Source: RGIG426 sp045639905
GTDB taxonomy: Bacteria > Bacillota > Clostridia > Oscillospirales > Acutalibacteraceae
Direction: 5' to 3'
Length of the DNA stretch: 64,000 nucleotides
NCBI GenBank assembly: GCA_045639905.1
Contig: JAZUDZ010000023.1
Coordinates: forward strand, 62,001-126,000
Position 1 is the stretch's first letter, and each line of letters opens with the position of its first letter. The translations under genes and the position numbers were made by a program. Below are positions 17,280-25,504 of the stretch, piece after piece. The notes under the pieces were generated by a model, which searched no databases, was not told the origin of the DNA, and was given only the letters and a program-made list of their open reading frames with translations.

Positions 17280-18611
17280 TTAGCGCTCTTTCTCGCCTTT
17301 TTCTCTGACAATCATACGAATCGGTGTTCCTTCCAGGCCGAAGGTTTCCCGAATCCGGTTTTCCAAATACCGCTGATAGGAATAGTGGAATAAATCCGCA
17401 CGGTTAACAAAGCAAACAAACGTCGGAGGGCAGGTTGATGGTTGTGTCATGTAGTAAATACGCAAACGACGCCCTTTATCCGTCGGCGGTTGCACACGCG
17501 CCGTAGCATCCGCAAGCAAGTCATTAAGCATACCCGTGGAAATGCGCATTGTGTTTTGTTCGTGGACATATGTAATCAGTTCAAAGAGCCGGTCCACACG
17601 CTGTCCCGTTTTGGCGGACAGAAACAAGAACGGAGCATAGGACATAAAACTGAAATCGTTTTCCAATTTCTTCCGCATCGTATCCATCGTGTGCGTATCC
17701 TTTTCCACGGCATCCCATTTGTTCACGCCGATAATGCACGCCTTCCCTGCTTCATGGGCAAGGCCTGCCACTTTACTGTCCTGTTCGGTGAACCCTTCCA
17801 CACCATCAATTAAAATAACACAGACATCTGCTCTCTCGATTGCCATTTGAGCCCGCAGAATGCTGTATTTTTCAACAGAATCATCCACCTTGCTTTTGCG
17901 GCGAATACCGGCTGTATCGATAAAGATAAAAGCACCGTACTGATTATGTATCGGGGTATCCAGCGCATCACGGGTAGTTCCCGCAATATCGGAAACGATA
18001 CATCTCTCTTCGCCGACGATGGAATTAATCAGCGAACTCTTTCCGGCGTTCGGTTTTCCGATGACCGCCACTCGAATCGGTTCGTTTTCCGAGTCTGTTT
18101 CCGGCTCTTCAGCCGGCAAATACTCAAAAACAGCATCCAGCAAGTCGCCGGTTCCGTGTCCGTGTACCGAGGACACGGCAATCGGGTCACCAAGTCCCAA
18201 ATTATAGAATTCATAGAAGTCCGGATCCGGTTCACCAACACGATCACACTTGTTCACACACAAAACAACCGGCTTTCCGCAGCGCTGAAGCATGGCTGCC
18301 ACATCGGCATCGTTTGCCGTCACACCGGACTGAACGTCGGTTACCAAAATAATGACATCCGCCTGCTCAATGGCAAGATTCGCCTGCTCCCGCATTTTTC
18401 CGAGAATCAAATCATCGGTTTTCGGCTCAATACCGCCCGTGTCGGCAAGCATAAACGAGCGACCACGCCATTCACATTCCGCAAAAATACGGTCACGCGT
18501 TACACCGGGCGTATCCTGTACAATGGCCAATCTTTGACCGATTAACTTGTTAAATAAGGTTGATTTTCCCACATTGGGGCGTCCAACAACCGCTACAACC
18601 GGTTTTGACAT
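17280..18611 (-). CDS. der: Ribosome-assembly GTPase Der (EngA)
   Basis: Essential GTPase for maturation of the 50S subunit. It has two tandem G domains: G1 GRPNVGKST (10-18) with DTPG and NKCD, then GKPNAGKSS with DTAG and NKWD. A C-terminal KH-like domain ends RMIVREKGEKER. The 443 residues are the normal length. The ATG follows AAGGAAGG, 17 bp after the DUF512 gene, and the VanY gene follows 13 bp later, so these form one operon. Confidence 0.97.
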   Translation of the reverse strand: MSKPVVAVVGRPNVGKSTLFNKLIGQRLAIVQDTPGVTRDRIFAECEWRGRSFMLADTGGIEPKTDDLILGKMREQANLAIEQADVIILVTDVQSGVTANDADVAAMLQRCGKPVVLCVNKCDRVGEPDPDFYEFYNLGLGDPIAVSSVHGHGTGDLLDAVFEYLPAEEPETDSENEPIRVAVIGKPNAGKSSLINSIVGEERCIVSDIAGTTRDALDTPIHNQYGAFIFIDTAGIRRKSKVDDSVEKYSILRAQMAIERADVCVILIDGVEGFTEQDSKVAGLAHEAGKACIIGVNKWDAVEKDTHTMDTMRKKLENDFSFMSYAPFLFLSAKTGQRVDRLFELITYVHEQNTMRISTGMLNDLLADATARVQPPTDKGRRLRIYYMTQPSTCPPTFVCFVNRADLFHYSYQRYLENRIRETFGLEGTPIRMIVREKGEKER

Positions 18612-18628
18612 GGTTGCACCTTCCTTCT

Positions 18629-19924
18629 TTACTGCATTAAGGCCTCTACAAACGAGAAACCATCACAATCCGTTATACACACTTCCGTTTGAAGTGCTTC
18701 TGCGACCTCTTCCGTTGACATGCTGTCCAGGAACAGATCTCTTTCGCTTCGAAGCATAGAAGCAGGGACCAGTAACACTTCCCCGCACTGACCTTTCAGC
18801 TGATTTACAATGTCTTCACCGACAACAAGCCCGGTGACCGTTATCGTTTCACCAAAGAAATCATTCCGAATCGGCACAAGTTGTACCTGTAGCGAAGGAT
18901 ATTTTTGCTTCGCCTTCTCGACACATTTCTGCATCATCGGATAGGCAAGTTGTCCCGTGACGGCCGTCAAGGAACGCCCCGACGGAACGTCCTCACACAT
19001 ATCCAACGCTTCTTCAAACTGCTGACAAAACAGTGCCATCATTCCGACACCATTCTCCAGCTGCAAAAAATCACCGTAATACGAAGCATCGGGAATCGGC
19101 CGCTCTGCTTTGATAAAGAACTCATCCGATGGATAGAAGATACGCTTTCCATATTGAGAAAGCATCCGATCACCTACCGCTTCCATACGTCGAATAACGT
19201 CCTCGGATTCTTCCTTGGTAAACAAGCGAAGCGGTGTAAGCCCTTCACGATATCGCGTAAGTCCGACCGGAACCGCCGCCACACTTTGAACGGACGGCAA
19301 GTACGATATCAAATCTTCCATCGTTTTACTCAGTTGATCCCCATCATTATATCCGGGGCACAAAACCAGCTGAGCGTTTATGGCAAGTCCGGCATCTGAA
19401 AATCGACGTAAAATCTTCAAACTGTCTCCTGCAAAACGATTGTTCATCATTTTGCAGCGCAATTCCGGATTCGTCGTATGTACGGACACATTTACCGGAC
19501 TGATATGCATTTCGATAATACGGGAAATCTCATGCTCACTCAAATTGGTAAGCGTAATATAATTCCCAAACAAAAAAGAAAGTCGGCTATCGTCGTCTTT
19601 GAAATATAAAGTATCACGAAGACCCTTCGGAAGCTGGTCAATAAAGCAGAAAATACAATTGTTACGGCAATGTCTCTGCTCATCCATTAAATAACTGGAA
19701 AACTCAAGGCCCAGTTCTTCGTCTTCCTCTTTGCGAATACGAACGGTTCGTTCCTTTTTCGGCGTTTGAATCTTCAAAACAACTTTTTCGTTTTGTATAT
19801 AAAAACGATAGTCCAGGACGTCTTCAATGCTGTGGCCGTTAATAGAAAGCAAAATATCGCCGGCGGCAATCTTTTTCTTTTCCGCCAAGCTTCCTGATAT
19901 GATTTCATCAATAACAACAGGCAT
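18629..19924 (-). CDS. DUF512 family protein: PDZ, radical-SAM-like CxxxCxxC and DUF512 domains
   Basis: A conserved Clostridia protein, almost always next to der, of unknown biochemical role. The ATG at 19924 (MPVVIDEIISGS) follows AAGGAG and gives 431 residues. Residues 1-60 form a PDZ-like domain (IAAGDILLSINGHSIEDVL). A radical-SAM-type cluster motif C86-C90-C93 (CRNNCIFCFIDQ) suggests a 4Fe-4S centre. The C-terminal half is the DUF512 region with a further radical-SAM-like barrel. It lies immediately upstream of der, which may mean a link to ribosome assembly or RNA modification. Confidence 0.88.
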   Translation of the reverse strand: MPVVIDEIISGSLAEKKKIAAGDILLSINGHSIEDVLDYRFYIQNEKVVLKIQTPKKERTVRIRKEEDEELGLEFSSYLMDEQRHCRNNCIFCFIDQLPKGLRDTLYFKDDDSRLSFLFGNYITLTNLSEHEISRIIEMHISPVNVSVHTTNPELRCKMMNNRFAGDSLKILRRFSDAGLAINAQLVLCPGYNDGDQLSKTMEDLISYLPSVQSVAAVPVGLTRYREGLTPLRLFTKEESEDVIRRMEAVGDRMLSQYGKRIFYPSDEFFIKAERPIPDASYYGDFLQLENGVGMMALFCQQFEEALDMCEDVPSGRSLTAVTGQLAYPMMQKCVEKAKQKYPSLQVQLVPIRNDFFGETITVTGLVVGEDIVNQLKGQCGEVLLVPASMLRSERDLFLDSMSTEEVAEALQTEVCITDCDGFSFVEALMQ

Positions 19925-19944
19925 TTCAGACTCCTTTCTCACGC

Positions 19945-19980
19945 AAAAAAGCAAAGGGAGGAATAGATCCTATTCCTCCC
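19945..19980 (-). terminator. Terminator after rpmF
   Basis: An 11-bp perfect stem, GGGAGGAATAG (19956-19966) with CTATTCCTCCC (19970-19980), is followed on the minus strand by TTTGCTTTTTT. It ends only about 20 bases before the DUF512 start. Confidence 0.85.
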
Positions 19981-19998
19981 CATTTTCGCATGGATTCA

Positions 19999-20181
19999 TT
20001 ATTCTTCGGTTTTCACAACTTGTTTGCCGTTGTAATAACCACAATTGGGGCAAAGGCGATGAGCACGTTTGAATTCACCGCAATTCGGGCATTTCATAAG
20101 CTCAGGAGCGCTCATCTTCCATACGTTGCTACGACGTTTATCACGTCTTGCACTAGAGTGTTTGTTTGCCGGTACCGCCAT
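19999..20181 (-). CDS. rpmF: 50S ribosomal protein L32, zinc-binding form
   Basis: Structural protein of the large subunit. It has 60 residues with the canonical MAVPANKHSSARRDKRR start and a four-cysteine ribbon (C31, C34, C44, C47), so this is the zinc-containing paralogue. AAGGAGG precedes the ATG. It follows the YceD-family gene by 33 bp, the usual arrangement, but the plsX gene that often follows rpmF lies elsewhere, at 31352. Confidence 0.97.
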   Translation of the reverse strand: MAVPANKHSSARRDKRRSNVWKMSAPELMKCPNCGEFKRAHRLCPNCGYYNGKQVVKTEE

Positions 20182-20214
20182 TTCAGCACCTCCTTATAAG
20201 GTTTCGGTAATTGT

Positions 20215-20706
20215 TTATTCCAGTAATGCGGCCAATGCCGCCAGGCGCGGGTCTGTCTCCTTGCCGGAACACCCGCACGGCCCTTCGTTGAGATTCTTCC
20301 CACACTTCGGGCACAAGCCTTGGCAATCTGGTTTGCACAAGCATTTGGACGGAAGTTCCATCCAAATATCATCTGCAACCAATTCATCCAAATCCAGCAT
20401 AAACTGATCCACTACGACTAAGTCGTCGCTATCTTCTTCTGTCGATGTCACAAGAACATGTTCTGCAGTAAAAGACCCATCGCGATGAACAGGTGTCAAA
20501 CAACGATCACACTGACCGTTATATGTATACTCCACCGTCATTCGCAAAAGTACAACACTACCAGCTCCGTCAACCATCCCTTTTACATGAACAGGTGTCG
20601 GAAACGGACAGGCACTTTGAAAAGTCAATTCGGATAAATCCAAACTGTCTTCAATGGGCATATGCGTTACTTCTCTTGAAAACACCCTTCGCACATTCCA
20701 CTTCAT
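20215..20706 (-). CDS. YceD family protein (DUF177)
   Basis: A conserved protein co-occurring with rpmF and linked in other bacteria to 23S rRNA accumulation. It has 163 residues. The central CDRC pair (YTYNGQCDRCL) and the C-terminal cluster LCKPDCQGLCPKCGKNL are the DUF177 signature, probably binding metal. The ATG at 20706 starts MKWNVRRVF, about 65 bases downstream of a strong promoter. It is cotranscribed with rpmF. Confidence 0.88.
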   Translation of the reverse strand: MKWNVRRVFSREVTHMPIEDSLDLSELTFQSACPFPTPVHVKGMVDGAGSVVLLRMTVEYTYNGQCDRCLTPVHRDGSFTAEHVLVTSTEEDSDDLVVVDQFMLDLDELVADDIWMELPSKCLCKPDCQGLCPKCGKNLNEGPCGCSGKETDPRLAALAALLE

Positions 20707-20776
20707 ACTTCTTGCCTCTTCGGGTTTTCCCGTGATGCATTCCGTCTTTCAGACAATGCGCTCAGACACGGGTTAT

Positions 20777-20806
20777 ATTATATATCAGTAATTTTCTATT
20801 TGTCAA
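20777..20806 (-). promoter_or_regulatory. Sigma-A promoter for yceD-rpmF
   Basis: On the minus strand a consensus TTGACA (20801-20806), an 18-bp spacer and TATAAT (20777-20782). Confidence 0.8.
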
Positions 20807-20835
20807 CAACTTTTTCTTTATAAATACACCCGTTT

Positions 20836-21591
20836 TCAGTCTTCTGCAGCTCGCACAAGAATCAACGGTGTCAATTGATCGTCCTGACCTGCCGGATTGT
20901 CAAAAATTGACTCAGCCAAAACAGCGTCCGTCATGGCAGACAAGGACGGGGCTTTACCGAGAACTTCGACGTTCAAATCGTTGGCATCCACGATAACGGT
21001 GGCAATCCCCAGCTCATCTTCAATCTTTTTGCAAACACCGTTCGGGTCTTTCGGAATCAAGACTGCCGTTGTGTGGTAGAAATCAAAGGACGAGTGGCTG
21101 TAAAAACCGTCGATACCGGAAACATCCTGTCCAACAACCTCATAGAATACTCCCCGTTTGCCGACCAGGCGACCAAACACATGGCGCACACAAGCCCACA
21201 AAATCAGCGGTAAGCCTTTCATATCAATCGCCAGCTGCAGTTTGTAGGGCTCGTCCATGGCAATGCCATGTTCGTTACTGGTTGCAAACTTGGAAAGTGT
21301 CTTTGCCCACCAGCCAACATGGACATCCTCCATTTTGACGGTGTTATTCTGACACATAGAAATCACTTTTTCGCTGACCGTGACAAAGTCACCGGACTTA
21401 TAAAGCGGAGAAACATACTTGCGGAACAATTCCACATAGTCTTCCCCCTCTTCGACAAAATGCGTCTTAATAGCAAATCGCTCATACATTTTGCCTCCGG
21501 CTTCCTTTTTGCCTCGATCATATACACAGATATCGCCCTCCTCACGGCGGGCGATTTCTGTCGTGTTCGGTTCTGATGTATTCTCTATCAT
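20836..21591 (-). CDS. CofE-like (F420-0:gamma-glutamyl ligase family) protein
   Basis: A 251-residue protein resembling the CofE amide-ligase fold found in many Firmicutes that do not make F420. Typical segments are KSGDFVTVSEKVISM near the N-terminus, DVSGIDGFYSHSSFDFYHTT and IDANDLNVEVLGKAP toward the C-terminus. It may add glutamate to another substrate. The ATG at 21591 has a weak GGAAG. An internal ATG at 21489 (MYERFAIKTH) sits behind GGAGG and would match where the conserved domain begins, so the real start is uncertain. It lies downstream of pgi and a P-loop gene on the same strand. Confidence 0.65.
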   Translation of the reverse strand: MIENTSEPNTTEIARREEGDICVYDRGKKEAGGKMYERFAIKTHFVEEGEDYVELFRKYVSPLYKSGDFVTVSEKVISMCQNNTVKMEDVHVGWWAKTLSKFATSNEHGIAMDEPYKLQLAIDMKGLPLILWACVRHVFGRLVGKRGVFYEVVGQDVSGIDGFYSHSSFDFYHTTAVLIPKDPNGVCKKIEDELGIATVIVDANDLNVEVLGKAPSLSAMTDAVLAESIFDNPAGQDDQLTPLILVRAAED

Positions 21592-21615
21592 AACGTTACA
21601 CTTCCGTTATTGAAA

Positions 21616-22032
21616 TTACAGCTCCACAACATATTTGTGAACGCCTTCGGGAATTTCTGCGGGATCCGCAGAAATGGAGAACACCATTTTGGCGTCGGTT
21701 TTCTGGCCGAGAGCGGCAACTTTGGAAATAAAACCTTCAAAAGCGACCATATCGGAGCCACCGATTTTCAAAGTGGAATCAACAAAGATATCGGTAATAT
21801 CATAGTTTCCGGCGCACATACCGGCAATAAAGCCGTACAAAGCGTCAAAGCTGTCAACACCATACTCCTCAGCAACGGCCAAGCGAGTACTGTGATTGAG
21901 ATCAAATGTCAAAGTGCTGTCTTTTTCAATAAAGACGACATTTCCCATGGATTTTGTGGTGGCGTCATTGCACATGTCAAGCAAGCGTTTTGTTTTTCCA
22001 GTGCCTTTTTTGCCAAGAATTAAAGTAATCAT
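21616..22032 (-). CDS. Small P-loop NTPase-like protein
   Basis: A 138-residue protein starting MITLILGKKGTGKTK, with a clean Walker A (GKKGTGKT, 7-14). A Walker-B-like hydrophobic strand ending in Asp is present (TDIFVDSTL). Such short Clostridia proteins are often labelled PilT-like, but there is no pilus gene nearby and no secretion-ATPase domain. The ATG at 22032 follows GGGAGG; an upstream in-frame start at 22050 would include that site. It sits between pgi and the CofE-like gene; the function is unknown. Confidence 0.75.
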   Translation of the reverse strand: MITLILGKKGTGKTKRLLDMCNDATTKSMGNVVFIEKDSTLTFDLNHSTRLAVAEEYGVDSFDALYGFIAGMCAGNYDITDIFVDSTLKIGGSDMVAFEGFISKVAALGQKTDAKMVFSISADPAEIPEGVHKYVVEL

Positions 22033-22091
22033 AATTGTGTCCTCCCACATATAGCATATTGTTTCATCCGCAAAAGCGGTTGAATCTGAAA

Positions 22092-23426
22092 TTATAAAAT
22101 GCGCTGCAACTCTCGCAGCAAATTTTCGTAACCCGGTCTGCCAAGTAAAGCAAACATGTTGTTTTTAAATCCAATCACACCGGGCTGGTCAAACGGGTTA
22201 ACCCCGAGCATGTATCCGGAAATCGCACATGCCTTTTCGAAGAAATAGAAAAGATATCCGAGGTTTTCTTCGTCCGCTTTCGGAATTCGGATCAAAAGAC
22301 TCGGAGTACCTCCGTCGGCATGAGCCATCAACGCACTGAGAACCGCTGTGTTATTGATTCCGTGCAGAGTTTTTCCATCCAAATAGTTCAAGCCGTCAAA
22401 GTTTCCTTCTACGGAATGAATGGTCAAGTCGCTGGACGGCTGATCATACAAAATAGCCGTTTCAAACAAAACCGGCGTTCCTTGCTGAATAAACTGTCCG
22501 ATGGAATGAAGTTCCGTCGTGAAAATAGAACCTACGGGGAACAACCCTTTACCGTTTTTTCCTTCACTTTCGGCAAACAACTGCCTCCACCATTCCCCAA
22601 ACTGGGTAAACCGCGGTTCGGAATTGACCAGTATCTCTACGGTTTTTCCTTTTTTCATCATCAAATGACGGGCGGCCGCATAACGATAGCATGGGTTTTT
22701 GAAAAGGCTACGTTCCTTTAAATCATTCTCTGCACAAAGCGCTCCTCGAAGCATAGCCGGGATATCACAACCGGCAACGGCCACAGGAAGCATTCCGACA
22801 GCTGTTAGAACCGAATATCGTCCTCCGATATTGGAAGGAACCACGAAACTTTGGTATCCTTCTTTCTCAACAAGAGAACGAAGAATGCCCTGATAACGGT
22901 CGGTAGTTACGTAAATACGGCGTGCCGCCTCTTCTTTTCCTACCCTTTCAATTAAGTATTCCCGGAAAATTCGGAAAGTGACAGCAGACTCCATTGTCGT
23001 TCCCGACTTGGAAATTACATTAATGGAAATGCGTTTTCCTTCGCACAAACGAAGAGTCTCCTGGATTTCCAATGCACTTACACTGTTGCCGACAAAATGA
23101 ATATCCGGAGTTGTTTTATCTGTTGAATTATAAAAACTGGTTTTAACCAGTTCAACGGCTGCGCGAGCACCCAAATATGATCCGCCGATGCCAATGACGA
23201 TCAAAACGTCACTGTCTTCCTGAATCTTTTTAGCTGCCTCTTGCACCCGGGCAAATTCATCCACGTCATAATGGGACGGATAATCAAGCCATCCCAGCGA
23301 ATCACTTCCAAGACCCGTATGATTATGTAAAGTATCATGCGCCTCATCAATCGCAGGCTGCATGGATTTCCATTCGTCATCTGTTATGAAATGATCCACA
23401 TTACGAGTGTCTAAATAAACGGACAT
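22092..23426 (-). CDS. pgi: Glucose-6-phosphate isomerase
   Basis: Interconverts glucose-6-phosphate and fructose-6-phosphate. The 444 residues are typical of the shorter Firmicutes form. The motifs VIGIGGSYLGARAAVEL, SKSGTTMESAVTFR, the QLFAESEGKNGKG active-site segment and a C-terminal FDQPGV helix are all present. It has its own promoter at 23464-23492 and an AGAGG ribosome site. It begins a three-gene minus-strand run with the P-loop and CofE-like genes. Confidence 0.96.
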   Translation of the reverse strand: MSVYLDTRNVDHFITDDEWKSMQPAIDEAHDTLHNHTGLGSDSLGWLDYPSHYDVDEFARVQEAAKKIQEDSDVLIVIGIGGSYLGARAAVELVKTSFYNSTDKTTPDIHFVGNSVSALEIQETLRLCEGKRISINVISKSGTTMESAVTFRIFREYLIERVGKEEAARRIYVTTDRYQGILRSLVEKEGYQSFVVPSNIGGRYSVLTAVGMLPVAVAGCDIPAMLRGALCAENDLKERSLFKNPCYRYAAARHLMMKKGKTVEILVNSEPRFTQFGEWWRQLFAESEGKNGKGLFPVGSIFTTELHSIGQFIQQGTPVLFETAILYDQPSSDLTIHSVEGNFDGLNYLDGKTLHGINNTAVLSALMAHADGGTPSLLIRIPKADEENLGYLFYFFEKACAISGYMLGVNPFDQPGVIGFKNNMFALLGRPGYENLLRELQRIL

Positions 23427-23463
23427 CGCAAGTACCTCTCAAAGGTTATATTTTTCTGTAGAT

Positions 23464-23492
23464 ATTTTACTATAAAGGACGATATATTGCAA
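23464..23492 (-). promoter_or_regulatory. Sigma-A promoter for pgi
   Basis: On the minus strand TTGCAA (23487-23492), a 17-bp spacer and TAAAAT (23464-23469). Confidence 0.6.
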
Positions 23493-23545
23493 GATATTTC
23501 CCCTAGTTTTTTGATGGGCTTATCTTGTGGATTTTCTCGACAAAG

Positions 23546-23574
23546 TTGCACTTTTCCACAAGCAGTGGTATAAT
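23546..23574 (+). promoter_or_regulatory. Sigma-A promoter for the dockerin-SpoIID gene
   Basis: TTGCAC (23546-23551), 17-bp spacer and perfect TATAAT (23569-23574), about 24 bases before the ATG. Confidence 0.75.
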
Positions 23575-23603
23575 TTGCGAGATTGATAGGGAGGTGTTTT
23601 TGC

Positions 23604-25217
23604 ATGAAGAAAAGAATCCTGAGTATACTGCTCGCTCTTTCTCTGCTGATTTCCGTAATCACCGTGTTCCCCATTTGCGCATTTGCCGAAGCAAATGACC
23701 AAAACGGCGATGTCAACCGGGACGGCTATGTTAATAGTGCAGATGCACGGCTGATCTTGCGCTATGCAAACGGAAGCATTTCGCTGAACAAAACACAAAT
23801 CCGCGCCGGTGATGTCAGCAAAAATGATGTATTAAATGTCAAGGACATTGATTACCTGTGGCTACTGATGGCAAACAATCGTGTACAGTACCCCAATTAC
23901 GGCATGCCCAATGAAACCGCCGGAAAATACCAATACACTTTAAGCGAAGATTCCATCGAAGACTCTGACACGTCAATCGACGAAACCACTTCCGGTACCA
24001 CATTGGAATCCACTACTTCTCTCAGCAAAAAAGCCACCACCAAATCTTCTGTAACAAAAGAAACAACCGTGAAAGAAGCCACAGGCGAGAAAACCTCGAA
24101 AGAAACAAAAGCCACTACCGAAAAGAAAACGACAATCAAAACAACGAAACCAACGACAAAAGCAACCGCCAAAACAACAAAGAAAACAACAAAGAAAACA
24201 ACAGTCGCCACAACAAAAGTCCCTACCGGCAAAGCAAGCGTTCAAAAATTCCCGACAATGAAAGCGGTGACATCCCCTTCCACACCATCTCTCAAAACAA
24301 GTACGGTTGACGAATCAAAATATATGAATAAAATTGTCGTCCGAAACAAAAAAACCGGGAAAGTATACAAAGTCAAGACCAAAGCTGATTTACAGCTTGC
24401 CGTTACAGCTGACGTAAAATATGAACTTGGCAGTGCCCGCAATGCTTCCAGTTCAACAGAAGCCTGGAAAGCCCATGCCGTCACCTCCTATTCCCGTATG
24501 TGTAAAGTTTGCTATGACGGAACGGAATACGTTATCAGTATGGCAAACGATGTGGATTTGACAACAGCCAACGACAAAAAAATCTATAATGCCGTCGGTG
24601 AGGTTTTGGGAATCAAACTCATGGATACATCCGCATCCTCGGAAAAAGGAAAGCTATGTGATATTTTCTATCACAGTAGTGCGGCCGGGACAACATCCTC
24701 CTGCTGTAAAGTATATGTGCAGGATCTCCCCCACTGTCGTGCCGTCTTCAGTCCGGAGACGGAATCTCTTGCCAACAAATATTACGGAAGCGATGCTTTT
24801 GTTTCTACGTACACCGCATCTATGGACAGCATTCTCGCCGATGTCACCGATGTCGTCGGCAGCAAAGTTTACGTCGAAAGTAAGAGCGGCTACTATCCTT
24901 TGTATGCAACGGAGTGGGATGGCTCCTATGTCGCCAGATGCAATTTGTACTACTATTCCGGTGACAAAAAAGTGTATGTCAAGGGCACGCAAATCCGAAG
25001 CGCACTCGGGCTTCGGTCTCATGCATTCCATGTTGTTTCTCAGTCCGGAGACAAAATCACACTGGAAGTAAAAGGGTATGGACACGGTGTCGGAATGAGT
25101 CAAATCGGTGCCGTTATTTATGCTAATGAATATGGATGGAATTACAAACAAATTCTCGCCCACTATTTCTCCATTACCTCCTCCAGCGATGTGCAGCTTT
25201 GCTCTCCCAAGTGGTAA
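23604..25217 (+). CDS. Secreted dockerin protein with SpoIID/LytB lytic domain
   Basis: A 537-residue exported protein. Residues 1-29 are a signal peptide ending ICAFA. Residues 35-92 form a type I dockerin with two calcium loops (DVNRDGYVNSADAR; DVSKNDVLNVKDID). Residues about 115-235 are a Thr/Lys-rich linker. From about 270 to the end is a SpoIID-like domain, with the TEAWKAHAVTSYSR segment holding the likely catalytic glutamate and the YGHGVGMSQIGA signature near 494. SpoIID enzymes cleave denuded glycan strands during engulfment; here a dockerin suggests attachment to a cohesin protein. The ATG at 23604 follows AGGGAGG. Monocistronic, with its own promoter. Confidence 0.9.
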   Translation: MKKRILSILLALSLLISVITVFPICAFAEANDQNGDVNRDGYVNSADARLILRYANGSISLNKTQIRAGDVSKNDVLNVKDIDYLWLLMANNRVQYPNYGMPNETAGKYQYTLSEDSIEDSDTSIDETTSGTTLESTTSLSKKATTKSSVTKETTVKEATGEKTSKETKATTEKKTTIKTTKPTTKATAKTTKKTTKKTTVATTKVPTGKASVQKFPTMKAVTSPSTPSLKTSTVDESKYMNKIVVRNKKTGKVYKVKTKADLQLAVTADVKYELGSARNASSSTEAWKAHAVTSYSRMCKVCYDGTEYVISMANDVDLTTANDKKIYNAVGEVLGIKLMDTSASSEKGKLCDIFYHSSAAGTTSSCCKVYVQDLPHCRAVFSPETESLANKYYGSDAFVSTYTASMDSILADVTDVVGSKVYVESKSGYYPLYATEWDGSYVARCNLYYYSGDKKVYVKGTQIRSALGLRSHAFHVVSQSGDKITLEVKGYGHGVGMSQIGAVIYANEYGWNYKQILAHYFSITSSSDVQLCSPKW

Positions 25218-25268
25218 TTACATTAGACGTGTCGGGTTTCCGGCACGTCTTTTTTCTCATATTTGCAC

Positions 25269-25297
25269 TTGCATTTCATCACCTTATGTGATAGAAT
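25269..25297 (+). promoter_or_regulatory. Promoter for tRNA-Pro
   Basis: TTGCAT (25269-25274), 17-bp spacer and TAGAAT (25292-25297) with an extended TG; the tRNA begins 16 bases after the -10 box. Confidence 0.6.
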
Positions 25298-25312
25298 ACC
25301 ACTTGCACATTT

Positions 25313-25388
25313 CCGGGTGTAGCGCAGTTGGTAGCGCGCTTGAATGGGGTTCAAGAGGCCGCTGGTTCGACTCCAGTCACTCGGACCA
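25313..25388 (+). tRNA. tRNA-Pro, anticodon GGG
   Basis: A complete 76-nt cloverleaf. The acceptor CCGGGTG pairs with CACTCGG with one G-U pair; the D stem is GCGC/GCGC; the anticodon stem CTTGA/TCAAG encloses loop ATGGGGT (anticodon GGG, reads CCC and CCU); the T arm is GCTGG-TTCGACT-CCAGT. The discriminator is A and the CCA end is encoded. It is a single-gene unit with its own promoter and terminator. Confidence 0.95.
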
Positions 25389-25430
25389 AGAAGGATTGCA
25401 ATCAAAAAATGATTGCAATCCTTCTTTTTT
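25388..25430 (+). terminator. Terminator of tRNA-Pro
   Basis: A perfect 17-bp stem (25388-25404 with 25410-25426) around AAGGATTGCAATCA, with an A5 loop and a T tract. The stem begins on the last A of the tRNA CCA end. Confidence 0.9.
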
Positions 25431-25451
25431 GTCCAAATTGCAATTTTTCTC

Positions 25452-25480
25452 TTGATAGTTTTTATACTTCGTGTTACGAT
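25452..25480 (+). promoter_or_regulatory. Sigma-A promoter of the padR operon
   Basis: TTGATA (25452-25457), 17-bp spacer and TACGAT (25475-25480). The -10 box lies inside the operator described at 25462-25486. Confidence 0.65.
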
Positions 25481-25486
25481 GTATAA
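25462..25486. promoter_or_regulatory. Probable PadR operator (inverted repeat)
   Basis: TTATACTTCG (25462-25471), a 5-base spacer and CGATGTATAA (25477-25486) are inverted repeats matching at nine of ten positions. The site covers the spacer and -10 of the promoter and lies 18 bp before the PadR start, as expected for an autorepressor. Confidence 0.65.
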
Positions 25487-25504
25487 CATCAAAGGAGGTA
25501 TAGC

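Noticed and set aside
23897..24245. Cys/Phe-rich and Val/Phe-rich minus-strand frames
   Set aside because: Mirror of the Thr/Lys linker of the dockerin protein; low-complexity artefact.
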